This document shows, piece by piece, positions 11,022 to 22,905 of a DNA stretch of 64,000 bases. This stretch comes from Elephas maximus indicus (taxonomy: Eukaryota; Chordata; Mammalia; Proboscidea; Elephantidae): NCBI RefSeq assembly GCF_024166365.1, contig NC_064830.1:86670721-86734720 (forward strand), written 5' to 3'. The notes under the pieces are model-generated. The model saw only the letters and a list, made by a program, of their open reading frames with translations, did no database searches and was not told the DNA's origin. The position numbers and the translations under genes are program-made. The first letter of the stretch is position 1; every line of letters begins with the position of its first letter.

Positions 11022-11354
11022 TAGAATGTTCTAACCTTACATTTCTAATTCAGCACTGACTGAAGTGCCAGCAAACAGCCTTGGCTTGGCAGGGCTGCCG
11101 GGGAGAAACCAGGCACAGCTTGCTGCTGGAAGCAGTTCCACCGGGATGTTCCTTGGCAAGCTGGCGTCTCCCCCTGACATGTCTCACTAGGAGAGCTGCT
11201 GCTTCATCGGTAGACCAGCCAAGTTCCCCCTCCACTCTCAGCAGAAAGAAGAGGGCGCTTGATATGTAGGAGAGGGAAGGAGTCAGAAAACAGAATAATA
11301 GAATGGGAAAATAATGAGATTTGTGGAAAGAAGACATTAATTTAAGTTCCATCT

Positions 11355-11440
11355 CTACCCTCTTTAGACCATATGTTCATAGACAAATCACTTAAGCCCT
11401 CTATGCCCCAGTTTTTCCGACTGTAAAATGGGGCTAATGC
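11355..11440 (+). mobile_element. MIR SINE fragment
   Basis: Contains CAAATCACTTAAGCCCTC, CCCCAGTTTTTCCGACTG and TAAAATGGGGCTAATGC, the MIR core. Confidence 0.7.
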
Positions 11441-11837
11441 TGGTTCTTAACTTGGAATTCCATTGTGAGAGTAAGCAAAATTCTGTAATGAAAAGTGGTA
11501 TATAAAGTATAAAGTACCAAGGAAATAATTAATGTGTAAGTAGCCTGATAAGGCGGCACTTTGAATTCCGGTAAATCTAGGATCATACACAAATTCTACT
11601 CCTTCCAACCTGTACGATGGGGTGGAGGTGTCACTCAGTTCTCTGCACCTTAGTGTCTTCATCCTCAATTAGGAAACCTAATACTAAATTAGGAAACTAA
11701 AAGAGTGTGAGGTGATAAGGGGGCTACCTTAGGCGGGATGGTCACGGGGGCCTCCCTGTAGGCATGACCTCTGAGCCCAGACTTACATGATAAAAGAAGT
11801 CAAAGACATCAAGATCTGGGAAGATGAGTCTTGATTA

Positions 11838-12000
11838 TGCATTAGAATCATTTGTAAAGCTTTGGAAAATGCAGATGCCAAGGCCATATGTACCCCAGAC
11901 TAATTGATATGGAGTCTTTGGGGTTGAGCTTAAACATATGCTTTTTTTTTTTTAATGCCCTGGATGATTTTAATGCAAGTGAATGTGGGGAATGACTTGG
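11838..12000. mobile_element. MER5-like DNA transposon relic (hAT-Charlie type)
   Basis: Shows GCATTAGAATCATTTGTAAA, AGATGCCAAGGCCATATGT and CAGACTAATTGATATGGAGT, the order seen in MER5 elements, then a T run and a diverged right part. Termini are not clear. Confidence 0.55.
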
Positions 12001-12389
12001 CAGGTGCAAGATGCAAGATGATGGACCTAAGGAACCTGATATTACCGCCCAACACCATGTGGCACCTAGTAGACACAAGTTTCTTTCTTGGCCCTAATCA
12101 GAAATCTTTCTGATTTCTCTTTTATTATTCTGGACACTCCTCACTGTGTGGCCCTCAGTACTTTCTTCATTATCACAAAATCCTTGGTTTCTAGAAGTCT
12201 GAACTGAATAACTTCAAAATAAGGGCCTGATTTTAAGCCCTTAGTTCCTGGGTAGAGACTGAATGGTTAAAAGAGAAACTGAGTTGTTCAATTGCTCACA
12301 GATAAATGGCTCAGAAGTAGGTCAGCATGTCCAGTGTTGTTGCTGCCAAAATTTTTGTTCTCCTGCCTCAAAAAAAAAGAAAAAAAAAA

Positions 12390-12500
12390 CCAAGTTAGTT
12401 GTCATCAAGTTGATTCCAATTCATGGCGACCCAATGTGTTTAAGAGTAGAACTATGCTCCATAGGGTTTACATGGCTGTGAGCTTTCAAAGCAGATCATC
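12390..12500 (-). mobile_element. AfroSINE fragment
   Basis: Minus-strand tail and body: GTTGTCATCAAGTTGATTCC, AATTCATGGCGACCCAATGT and CATAGGGTTTACATGGCTGT. The head is missing. Confidence 0.8.
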
Positions 12501-12559
12501 CCAGCTTTTCTTATCCCACAAATGCAGAGGAGAGAGGAGCAGTCTGTCACTCCAGCTCC

Positions 12560-12725
12560 ACCACTTGTAGGACTTTGGGAAAGTTAGGCTACCACACTGA
12601 GAGTTTCCATCCACAAAGAGGAGATAACTAGGATGATAATGAGAAATGCACGACATCGTGCATGTAAAATGTGTCACAGTAACTGGCACGTAGGGTATTC
12701 TCAATACATGGAGGCACTTGTCATT
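12560..12725 (+). mobile_element. MIR SINE, core and 3' part
   Basis: Resembles the MIR core and tail (GGACTTTGGGAAAGTTAGG, GAGATAACTAGGATGATAAT, CACAGTAACTGGCACGTAGG). Diverged. Confidence 0.5.
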
Positions 12726-13654
12726 GAAGTGATTATCATTATTGTGCCTGTGATGGGTGCTGAGGCCATCCTAGGAGGGAAGAAGGGGCTTCTGACTTCT
12801 GAGGGTCTCCAAGTCTGTGTGTCCCAGTGATGTGTCTGAGTCAAAGTCCAGGGGGCAGGAAAGTTACATTCAGAACAAGATGAACAAAGTGAAGGGGATC
12901 TGACATCATGTGATCTTATAGCCACTGATGGCCCTCATACTTCTTTACAAATTAATTTCTTCCCTCTGTCTCTGGACTGTTGTCAGAACCCAATTCCAGG
13001 CTGAGGGCCAAGTGCAACCCTGGCCATGGGACATTGTCAAGTGGTATTTATGCAGGAGTTTGTGGGGTTTTCCATTACATCTTGCTGACCTGCCCTCTCC
13101 AAGGGAGGCGGGAGGAGAAAGTCTGTGTAGCTCAGTGGGGCTGTGACATCAAGACTCAGCCATCCCCTCCTCCCTGCCTCTCTTCCTTTCTGAAAGGCCC
13201 AGGAAAAGAGAGGGACCTGCATTTATATGCATGCTTTTTTGAGCAGATCTGCAGAGGGGAACCTCTGTACCTCTGCCAAGCAATAAACTCACAAATGGTG
13301 TGTAGGGTTTTCTGGGAGCGCAAATGAAAACTACGGAAATTTAGGATTTACCAAAAGCACAATCTTGCTTCCAAAGTAGGGGAAGGAATAAAATTTAATA
13401 TCAAAGGTAATATCAAAGGTGACCGTGTCAAGTTCTGTGTTCCTCAGCCCATTCCAAACATCGTCACAGGTATCTGCCCCACTCCCTTCATGGGCTTATC
13501 CAGTTCCTCAGGCAATTCTGACCAAGACAAGGAGTCCAGCCATAATATCAGCTCTCCAAGAATGCTGATCTGGGATAAGGCTTGCTCCTAGAAAACTACC
13601 ATTCAGTCTGACAGAGGTATTGTCCCTACATCTCAGCATTCCCTTCACATTCCC

Positions 13655-14135
13655 TGTCATGGATTGAATTATGTCCCCCCAAAAAATACGTGTATCAGTT
13701 TGGCGGGGCCATGATTCCTGGCATTGTGTGATTTTCCTATATGTTGTAAATCCTGCCTCTATGATGTTAATGAGGGAGGATGGGCAGCAGTTGTGTTAGT
13801 GAGGCAGGACTCAGTCTACAAGACTGAATTGGTTTTGAGGCAATCTCTTGAGATATAAAAGAAAGAAGCAAGCAGAGAGACAGGGGGACCTCACACCACC
13901 AAGAAGCAGTGCCAGGATCAGAGCACATTCTTTGGACCCAGAGTCCCTGTGCAGAGAAGCTCCTAGTCTAGGGGAAGATTGATGAGAAGGTCAACAGAGA
14001 GAGAAAGGCTTCCCCTGGAGCTGACACCCTGAATTTGGACTTTTAGCCTACTTTACTATGAGAAAATAAACTTCTCTTTATTAAAGCCTTCCCCTTGTGG
14101 TATTTCTGTTACAGCAGCACTGGATAACTAAGACA
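13655..14135 (+). mobile_element. Solo LTR, MaLR-like, 481 bp, with exact target duplication
   Basis: Same family as the LTR at 7,579. It begins TGTCATGGATTGAATTATG and ends GATAACTAAGACA. A TATA motif (GATATAAAAG at about 13,852) and AATAAA (14,065-14,070) are in place. The 5-bp duplication TTCCC flanks it exactly (13,650-13,654 and 14,136-14,140), which fixes both ends. No internal region, so a solo LTR. Five-base duplications suit an ERVL/ERV-type integrase. Confidence 0.9.
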
Positions 14136-14264
14136 TTCCCCCAAGCTCAGTATCCACTGGATTTAGAGCCCATACTGAAAATCTACTGCCCTGGCATTCT
14201 CTCTGATGCTTCCAAGTCCCTTTTCCCCACTGAGGTCTGTATCATACACCACCCACTCTCAGAA

Positions 14265-14560
14265 TCAATTGCAGTGCTTTGGGCTGCAAGTAACAGAGAG
14301 CTCAATAGTGGTATGAACCATAAAGACAGTTATTCTCTGATTTAAAAGAGTAAAGTCCAGAGGTAGGCAGTCACAAAGATGATTCCACAGCTCAGAGATA
14401 ATAACCATACTCTGTCTCACCCTTCTGGGAGTGTTGGTTTTTATCTCCATGCATTCTGCTTCATGGCTGTAAAATGGCTGCCACAGCTCTGGCCATTCCC
14501 TCTTCACATGACAGCTTCAAAGCAGGAATCAAGTGTGGGTAGCAGTACTAGAGCTCTCCC
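14265..14560. mobile_element. Unresolved interspersed repeat
   Basis: GGGCTGCAAGTAACAGAGAG and the following TTCTCTGATTTAAAAGAGTA resemble a widespread mammalian repeat that I cannot name with certainty. A similar start (CAAACAGCAGAAAACTCAAC) lies near 18,470. Confidence 0.35.
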
Positions 14561-14589
14561 CCCACAGACCTCTCTCTTAATTTTGAATA

Positions 14590-15335
14590 TAAATATTCAG
14601 TGATGTGTAACATATATACAAACCATACATAAATCAAGAGTTCATTTGATGACTTTTCCCATAGTAAACCCAGGCATGACACAAAGCATACAAACCACAA
14701 TGCAGAACATCACCAGCACCCCAGAAGCAACACTTTCCAATCCCAGTTAGCCCCCAAGGGAAATCGCTAACCTGACTTCAAACACTATAGATGAAGCTTG
14801 CCTTAAAAAAAAAACAAAAAACAAAAAAAAAACTTTATATAAATAGAATAACAGCATGTCTCTTTGGGCAACTGTCTTATTTTGTTTGTGGTACTCATCT
14901 ACATAGTTGAGAATGGGTGCAGTTTGTTCATTTTTATTGCTGTATATAGTTTTCCATTGCATACATATACCAAAATGTGTTTGTTCTGTTGTTGAGGGAT
15001 ATTTGGGTTGCCTCCAAGTTTTAGAGATCATTAATACTGTCACTATGCTTGCTTAGTAGGTATATTTTGGTGACTATATTGCATGCACATGGGTTGAGTA
15101 TGGAGCCCTGGTGGCACAGTGGTTAAGAGCTTGGCTGCTAACCAAAAGGTTGGCAGTTCAAATCCACCAGCCATTCCTTGGAAACCCTGTGGGTCAATTC
15201 TATTCTGTCCTATAAGGTCGCTATGGATTGGAATCGAATTAATGGCAATGATTTTTTTTTGTTTGTTTATTGTTTTGTTGGGTATAACTTAGGAGTGGAA
15301 TAGCAAGGTCATGAGGATTCCCTTTCTCTTTTCAT
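14590..15335 (-). mobile_element. L1 LINE 3' end, carrying a SINE
   Basis: Minus-strand L1 tail: CACAATGCAGAACATCACCA, ACTTTATATAAATAGAATAA, CATTGCATACATATACCAAA, TTTGGGTTGCCTCCAAGTTT, then after the SINE GTATAACTTAGGAGTGGAAT. These are the standard landmarks of the reversed 3' region of old mammalian L1 elements. Confidence 0.85.
15102..15277 (+). mobile_element. AfroSINE (type A) inserted in L1
   Basis: Near full length: head GGAGCCCTGGTGGCACAGTG, box B-like CAGTTCAAATCC, body, tail CTATGGATTGGAATCGAATT and a T-rich end. Flanked by TTGAGTAT/TTGGGTAT (15,094-15,101 and 15,278-15,285). It interrupts the reversed L1, so it is younger. Confidence 0.92.
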
Positions 15336-15392
15336 TCAGCAGAGAAAAGGAGTCCCGAGCAGACTTTCTCTTTCATCTAATTGGCTAGTTAC

Positions 15393-15590
15393 CAAAACCA
15401 GCCAGTTGCCCTACAGGTGATTCCAACTCATTAAATCCCATGTGGCTCAGAGTGGAACTATGCTCCTTAGGATTTTCAATGGCTGATTTTTCAGAAGTAG
15501 ATTGTCAGGGCTTCCTTCAGAAGCACGTTTGGATGAACTCAAACCCTCAACCTTTCAGTTAACTGTTGAGGGTGTTAACTATTTTCATCT
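15393..15590 (-). mobile_element. AfroSINE (type B)
   Basis: Minus-strand copy: CCAGTTGCCCTACAGGTGAT, AACTCATTAAATCCCATGTG, GGATGAACTCAAACCCTCAA and CCTTTCAGTTAACTGTTGAG. Complete apart from small changes. Confidence 0.85.
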
Positions 15591-16176
15591 TCCAGGAGCT
15601 GGCTAGTTACAAGTCTAGAACAATCCATCAACCACAGCTAACCTCTTTGGGCTTAGAAATATAATTTATTCTCTGGGGTTGAAGACATTGCTACTTAATC
15701 AAAATTAGAGCCCTGGAAACAAAGAAGAAGCAGAGATGGTGTCAGAGGGGTGCTCATCAATCTCTTTCACATCCTCCTGATTGTTAGCTCAGGTCCTTTT
15801 ACGTGAGACAGAGCCCCCGCAGTGTTGCATTAAAAATCCTGCTTTCTTTGCTGGGCTTCCTCCGCTCCTCACCCACTCCACCCCAGCTTTGCATTTGAAC
15901 CCTGCTTTTGCTTGGAGGTTGTACGTAAACCCCCATTGTGCCTGCTTAGTATGATTAAGACTGTTGCTGATGTAACTTGTATGAGCTTCCTACTTGTAAA
16001 CCCTTTAAAAGTAACTTGTCAGCCCGCCCTTAAGGAGCAGTCTTGGCAACAGCAGCTCCAACTGACTCCTTTTCCTTGTACAATGAAACAAAGGTGCCTT
16101 TCCTGTTCTCCTACCTCAGTCTTTCATTTATTGGCTGATACGAGTCATGCTGAGCAAGAACCTGTGGTTTCCACCC

Positions 16177-16344
16177 ATACCGTATACCATATACCATACG
16201 CATTGCCATTGGGTCTATTCTGACTCATAGCAACCCTATAGGACAGGGTAGAACTGTCCCATAGAGTTTCCAAGGAGCACCTGATGGATTCAAACTGCTG
16301 ACCTTTTGGTTAGCAGCTGTAGCACTTAACTACTAAGCCACCAG
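16177..16344 (-). mobile_element. AfroSINE (type A) with 11-bp target duplication
   Basis: Minus-strand copy from GCATTGCCATTGGGTCTATT to CCACCAGGG. The flanks GGTTTCCACCC are identical (16,166-16,176 and 16,345-16,355). The tail-side simple repeat is an ATACC-type run rather than a plain A-rich tail. Confidence 0.93.
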
Positions 16345-16355
16345 GGTTTCCACCC

Positions 16356-17404
16356 AGTAACATATTAAATGTGGATTTGTCTGAAATCACATCAGCACCA
16401 CCCACCTGGACACCCTGCCACTGCTCTGCCTTGCCTAGACGTGTGGTCTCTTTCCTATCACCATCTACCTGCCCTTCTTCCACCCAGATTCCGTCTCTAG
16501 TTGTGCACTTTTTGCAGAAGCCATCCCTGAGATCTCCTTGACAGTTAGGCCTGAAGATGCTGTCTGTGGAGAATAACAAATGTGGACCAACATTCACTCA
16601 CATGCGCCTTGTCTCATCAATCTGCACTTCTATCCCATCAGGCTCCCTTCCATTAGTGCATCTTCTAAGCGCCTCTATTTCAAGATCCCAGTGGGAATAA
16701 TTTTTTAAGAGGCAGAATCCTCTTTTGATATCATCGGACTAAAAATCCTGAGCAATCTCTGGCTGATTCTAGGGCAGTTTTGAGGAGGTTAGCACGGGAT
16801 TTCCCCAGAGTTGGAGTTCAGTAAGTATTTTAGGAGAATCTTAATACCGCAATAAGGATGGATTGCCGTTGCATCAATTTCTATTCTCATTACAATAAAA
16901 GAATCAGTGTGGTATTAGAATTTTAGTGCCTGCAATGTTTGGTGAATTACAGGGAGGTCTAATATGATTTCCTGCACTATATTCTGTTTAGATTGGCAGG
17001 TTTCTCTGGGCATTTCTCAATAGACTGAAACAGCACTAGAAAGGGGATTAGCTCTCTTGGAAGCTAAGAAAGGAGACAATCGAGGTTGTTTATAGCTTGT
17101 AGGGATGGATTCTGATGGAAGAGCCAAGAGGGAGTAAAACTTGCACAGCATACAGAATGCCAAGGACTCAGGGAGCATATTATAAGGCATGGTCCCACCC
17201 CGTAAAGTAACTACTCCTAGTGGGGGCCAGGACCAGGACAACCAGGACAGAGAGACTAATGGACCTCCTCTTGGGATGACACCATAAGCAGAAATAAATC
17301 ATACCAAATGCCTCTCAAGGGGACGTTTTTTTTTTTCTACTGAAGAAAACAAAAGAGAGAACTTCAGATTTAGATTTAACTATCGCATCTTGGATGGCAC
17401 CAAC
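16356..17404. other. No gene or recognisable element
   Basis: Unique sequence. The 95-codon frame on the minus strand (16,310-16,597) overlaps the SINE head and has no domain; the 74-codon frame at 17,017-17,241 likewise. Confidence 0.45.
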
Positions 17405-18015
17405 AATGAGCACTCTCAGCACTCATTATCTCATCCCATACTCCCACAGCCCTGTTGGAAAAACTATCATTATTATCTGTGCCATTACCCCCATTGTTTT
17501 AGATAAGGTTTCCTAGAAACAGACTCTGAAATAGAGGATTACATTTAGAAGGTTTATTAGGAAATACACCCATAAGGACGTGAGGAAGACAGGATCGAAC
17601 AGAGCGAGATGCTCACCTGCAAAGTGATTGTACCTGTGGATTTCCTGCTCTTACAAGGAGCTCAGGGTGAGAATAATTTATTATTCTTCATAATTTGACA
17701 CAAGGGAACTGTTCCTTTGTATCCCCACTTCAGTCACTCATTGTCTGGGGCTACCCCATAGAAGAGGTTTAACCCTGGCTGAGGAAGTTCTGTGCTGGGT
17801 AGGATGCAGATACTCAATGAGGGACACAGCAGTGAACAGTCAAGAGTCAATATTCCCAGTACCTTGGGGATGAGTGTGTCAGCCCTGAAAAGGGGATCTG
17901 GGCAGAACACCATACTACACATTGAACTCATCATTGTCATTTATTAGAAGAGGCTTAAAAGAACTAAATTAACTTACTCAAGGCCACATAGCTGGTAAAT
18001 GAACCATCAGTTCTT
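17405..18015 (-). mobile_element. MIR SINE split by an insert of about 430 bases
   Basis: Left part: GCACTCATTATCTCATCCCA, CTATCATTATTATCTGTGCC, CCCATTGTTTTAGATAAG. Right part: TAAATTAACTTACTCAAGG, CCACATAGCTGGTAAATGA. The middle (about 17,511-17,940) opens with GTTTCCTAGAAACAGACTCT and AGAAGGTTTATTAGGAAATA, a recurrent mammalian repeat start that I cannot name. Confidence 0.55.
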
Positions 18016-18189
18016 TTGATTGCCAGGTTAGTGGGCTTTCTCTTCCCTGCCCACTGCCTCAAGCATTCTTCCACTTCTCTCTGGAGACCGATCTAGGATG
18101 GAGGGTGGTGAGGTAGATGATGGAGAAAGAACGAGAGGCCCCCAGCCAATGAAACAGCAATTATGGGGGAAGGTGGCTAGGAGCACCTT

Positions 18190-18310
18190 TCATTCTACAA
18201 ACACCAATGAGCACCCACTATGTGTCAGGATTATTCTACACGCCAGGGATATTACGGTAGTAAGACAGACAAGGACCCTGTTCTCATGGAGAGTTCATTT
18301 TAGAAAGGTA
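18190..18310 (-). mobile_element. L2 LINE, 3' end
   Basis: Reversed L2 terminus: GCACCCACTATGTGTCAGGA, CCAGGGATATTACGGTAGTA, GACAGACAAGGACCCTGTTC, TCATGGAGAGTTCATTTTAG. Confidence 0.75.
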
Positions 18311-19579
18311 GGCTTATGTGCCAAAAAAAAGAAAAACATTTTTTTTTTTTTTTAAATCCATGATGAAGGAAATCAGGAGCAGATGAGATTGGCTGAGTAG
18401 ACATGGGGTGCCATTTGAGAAAATAGGAAACCTCCTTCATGTCTACATCAATTAGGGGTGCTTTTACCTACAAACAGCAGAAAACTCAACTGACAAATCA
18501 GAAGGCTTACTATTTTTTGTCCCTTAAAAGAAAAGAAAAAAAAAAAAAAAAAGAACGAGTGTTTTGTTGACTACAAGAGAATACTGAGCTAAGCAAGGCT
18601 ATATTCTATGATGGGTGTAAAATTGCACAAAAATTCCTACACCATCATGGATGGTAGATTCGTGTGCTCTTCCTTCCACATCAGACTGAATTTTGGTGTG
18701 GTTTATATTGATGTCTGGTTTAAAATAAGGGTACAGGAAAGTTGAAAGCTGAAATCAAGCTGACATTCAGTCATCTTATGTAGGGTAGGTACTTTTTAAG
18801 GTCAGGGAATAGATCTTCTCATCGAAAACATAATTGCAATGATAGCTGTGGATGACGACTTTTAATTCATGAAATTTAGGCCTGTGCACTGGTGTTGCTC
18901 CCCCTTTAGAAGAGGATTCCTTCCATGGTGATTCCTCAAGATATTCATCCATAGACATAAAGTGGTCCTCTGTTGTGAACATGTATCTGTTTTTGTTTCC
19001 AGATTTGTGTATTGGATTCTGTTCATCAAATGGCAGATAAAAATATTTACAGGTATTGTGGGGAAATAAGCTTCCATCCAGTCTTATTTTAATCTACCTC
19101 TGCTGTGATGTAGTGAAATACACCCACATTAGACTTTTTTGCACTTTTCCAGGCTCTGCAGAATATCTATCCCCACATTAAGATAGAAGGGATCCTCGGT
19201 TGCCTGGTAAAGGAGACTTTATAGATTCCAATAACTCTGGTCTCGGAGGGTAGAAGAAAACATTGGGAACCTGGCAATGCCAATTAACCCTCTCAGGGAG
19301 GGCTCCATATCTTTTCAATAGAGGCAGATGACATCCCCTATTAAAACCTCAGCCCAGGGAAGCAAGCATTCAGAGTCAACTCATGAGTTCATCAATGGAC
19401 CACTGAACATATTCACCATGAGATAGAAAAGGGGCATCTCCTTTGTTTCAGGCCTCCTGAACTCTCGTTATGTAGTTCTAAATATTCTGATATGTAGCAT
19501 TAAACATTTGTAAGTTTTCTTTTTCTCTAAAGAGGATGTAAGATCTCAAAGAGATGCTCATAGAAGAAATCGAACCCAA

Positions 19580-19645
19580 TAGCCCAAATGGTGGTGCAGT
19601 GGTTAAGAGCTCAGATTACTAACCAAAGGTTTCAAAGTGCTTTCA
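19580..19645 (+). mobile_element. AfroSINE head fragment
   Basis: AATGGTGGTGCAGTGGTTAA followed by GAGCTCAGATTACTAACCAA matches the tRNA-like head. The body that should follow is absent or unrecognisable. Confidence 0.6.
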
Positions 19646-20719
19646 CTGCTGGTCTGGCTACCATGCCAAATGAAGTCTTCCCCACCCCAATCATCAGCTA
19701 AGGATACAAATCCACCAAACAGGGAGCAAGCTTCTGCTGTGTGCGATTGCTATCAGGAGGAATGCTTGTCTTTAAATTCATCAAAGGACAGGGAATTCCA
19801 ATGTTAGTGTTTTCAAAGGCAGGGAATGGTCACATGGCCAGATCATGATTCATTATCATAATCCTTAACTGTCACGTCATCGGTGAGCTCCTTGGTGTCA
19901 TCTATTATTTAATGATCAGAAAGGAGGTTTCCCAGGATCTTTATTACAGCCTCAAAAAATTGGAAGGTGGAGTTTTTGTGAAATAAAACTGTTGATTACT
20001 ACCTTCGCTGCTTTCTAGAACTCAGGTTGATTTCCCATTATCGCAAGTGTACCCAGTAAATCAACAAGAGTCAATGAATAGTTTAGTGCATCACTGATGT
20101 CCATACTTGAAGGGTCCTTGTGGTCAGGCCTTGGGCCACAGTGGTGGGGACTGAGTTCATCATGTGTAACTCTGATGCTGGGATGCTGCAGCTTGGAGAG
20201 CAGCTGACCCCCTCTCCACCTCTTTTGGCCTGGGAGCCTCAAGGCAGGCAATAAGTGAAAACCAAGTTGAGGGGAAAATACTGATAGAAGCCCATGTTGG
20301 ATCCCAGACAGAAAATGAGCCACAATATCCATGGAGACTCAGCCTCAGGGCTCCATTTCCAGGATGAACGATTGACATTGCATGGTCACTTGGACTCTGT
20401 AGCATCCTGACCAACACACCAGAACTACCCTCAAAATTCTGCCCACTTCTCCTTTAATAAACTCCCCTCTGAGACAGCATGAACTGGTCCATTGTCCCTC
20501 ACCCCCAACTCCAGCTCCAGTTGCCCAGCCTCATATGGGCACAGCTGAGGATCAGGAAGGTTTATTATTATTTCACAAAATAAGAAGCCTGGTGGTACAA
20601 GTTATTAAGTTGGTGTAGTGAGAATTTACCAGAACACAAGTTCCTTCTGTCTTCCAGGCTCTTATTCTCAGTGAGTCACAAGTATCTTCCACCTGGTGGC
20701 AAAATGACAATACCAGTTC
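19646..20719. other. No gene or recognisable element
   Basis: Includes overlapping minus-strand frames of 105 and 85 codons (20,015-20,417) in one another's shadow. Neither shows a domain, signal peptide or codon pattern that I would call coding. Confidence 0.4.
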
Positions 20720-21340
20720 TCTATTAGTCAGGGTAAAGGAATTGCTATAACAAAAAAACCAAGCAACCCTAAATGTTGGTGGCAATAAAATATATTCTCA
20801 AAAAATATCTACTTATTTCTTGTCATCATTTTAATGAGGGTTAAAGAGAGAAAGTTTGGGCAGGTGGCTTTCCTCCTCCCAGTCACTCAGGAGACCAGGA
20901 TCCTTCCATCTTGTGGCTCTGGTATGTCCTCAGAGTCCTATTCAACCAGCGGAAGAGTAGAGACAGCAAGGATCCTAACAGGAAGATTTCATGTGCCAGA
21001 CCTGGAAGTGGAGAACACCGTACCTGTTCATGGTCCAAAACCAGGTCAGGGAGTCACACCTACCCCAAAGTAAGTTGGGGAATACAGTGTAGTCATATTG
21101 CTGGAGAAGAAAACTTGCAGTCTCTTCAACAATTTCCAAGTACCATATCCTCACACAATAGTTAACCAAGACCAGGATCAAAGGCAGGAGTCACAAGGCT
21201 CTCCTTATATGTTTCTCTCCTTTTAATAGGAAAAAAAAAAAATCTTTCTCCAAAGACCCTCAGAAGATTTTTGTCTACACATTGCACTGGCAGTTTAGGG
21301 CATATGGGTCACATGGCAACCATTAGCTGCAAGGAATTTT
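20720..21340. mobile_element. Interspersed repeat, unresolved (LTR-like)
   Basis: CTATTAGTCAGGGTAAAGG near the start, CCAGGATCCTTCCATCTTGT in the middle, ACCTGGAAGTGGAG, and GGTCACATGGCAACCATTAG at the end follow the order of a common mammalian repeat. The element at 54,483-54,835 carries the same middle block. Confidence 0.45.
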
Positions 21341-22164
21341 GAGAGAGTGAGCAACTGGTATTTGGTTCTCTAAGATGAGAAGTGGGTAATGCTGAGAATG
21401 GCTTTTGGATATTCTAACAACACATCTGACACAGTGTCTGTGATGTAGAACTTGGTGTTCCAGCCAAGAGGAAAAGGAGACGTCAGAAGCAGGAGGGGAT
21501 GGGGCTGGGTATGGGGCCAGCGATGAGTCTCCGTCCTAGAAGGCAACTTCAGCAGGAAGAACAGAGGACCAGAACCCAAGGCCACAGGTAATTAATTAGA
21601 CAGGGAGCTGGAGTTTGTTTCTCACATAGACGCCTAGGGATTAGGTTCACTCCCAATGCCTCTTCTGGAAGAATAGCCAAGTTAGAGCATGGGGCAGGGC
21701 ATGCTTTTAGGGTATCAGGGCCAGGGTAACTGGGCCTATACCATCAATTGGTGGGGGGAGATAAGCACATTAAGGCATACTACCTTTGGCCACTGTCTGC
21801 ATGTGTTTTATGGTCATGCTTGAACACTGTTTTCTCCAGAGTTTACTCATCATAGTCTGAACAACTCTGCATGTATTACCTTTAACAATTATTGAGCAGG
21901 CATTGATTTTAGAAAATGTGCTGAGGAAAAATGTCCCATCAGTTCCCCTCAAAGCTATGCTTCCCCTCACCCTACCACATCCGACTTCTGCCCCTCCCAG
22001 GAAGAGTAGACTTTGGCCAGATCAAGGATGGAGAATAAGGCTGCATAGCTGATGAATTTCAAGCTCTATAACAGGCAAGAAAGGAGTTTTAGACTTACCC
22101 TCATGAGTGCCAGGGCTAATGAAACAATAACTCTAGCTTCCACCTATCGAACATCTACTTTGTG
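21341..22164. other. No gene or recognisable element
   Basis: Unique sequence with short frames only (up to 71 codons). Confidence 0.45.
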
Positions 22165-22905
22165 CTGAACAGTGCTCCTCAGCCTTGGCTATATATTGGA
22201 ATCATCTGGGTGTTTTGTTTGTTTTGTTTTTTTTTTTCAGCTACCAAAAAAAAAAAAAAGATTCTGGTAGAGTACGTTTTATTTCTTTATATTAATTCAT
22301 CTTTTAATTTCTTTTTTTATTGTGCTTAGGTGAAAGTTTACAGAGCAACTAGTTTCTCATCAAATAATATGCGAATTGTTCTGTGAAGTTGTTTGCCAAC
22401 CACACGATGTGTCAACACTCTCCTTTCCCCTTCTCTGCCCTGGATTCCCTGTTTCTATTCCTCCAGTTTTCCTGCCCTCTTGTCTTTGCTTTTGGGCTGG
22501 AGTGCTCATTAGTCCCCTGCATAAACTGAACTATGAAGCATGTTTCTCACGTGTGTTATTGTTGGCCCTATAGACCTGTCTGACCTTTGGCTAAAGGGTG
22601 AACCTCAGGAGTGATTTCAGTGATGAATTAAGAGGGTGTCCAGGGGCCATACTCTCAGGGTTGCTCTGGTCTCTGTCAGACCAGCAAGCCTGGTTTTGTG
22701 TGTGTGTGAATTTGAATTTTGGTCTGCATTTTTCTCCCACTCTGTCTGGGACCTTCTATTGTGATCCCTGCCAGAGCAGCTGGTGTGGGATGTTTTAAAA
22801 TACACTAATATTCATGCCGCAACTAGAATCCCCGAAAGTCAGGCATCAGTGATGTTTCAAAAGTTCCCCAAGGATTCTAACCACAGCAAAATTTGAGAAC
22901 CATTG
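22165..22905. mobile_element. MER5-like element split by an L1 tail
   Basis: Left part CTCAGCCTTGGCTATATATT and GGAATCATCTGGGTG; right part AAGTCAGGCATCAGTGATGT, AAAAGTTCCCCAAGGATTCT and TTGAGAACCATTG. These are the two ends of a MER5-type hAT element. The L1 tail at 22,318-22,790 lies between them. Confidence 0.75.
22318..22790 (-). mobile_element. L1 LINE, 3' UTR (afrotherian type)
   Basis: Minus-strand copy of the tail also seen on the plus strand at 28,738: TTATTGTGCTTAGGTGAAAG, CAACTAGTTTCTCATCAAAT, TGTCAACACTCTCCTTTCC, TTTGGCTAAAGGGTGAACC, GTCTCTGTCAGACCAGCAAG and TTGTGATCCCTGCCAGAGC. No coding region is included. Confidence 0.85.
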
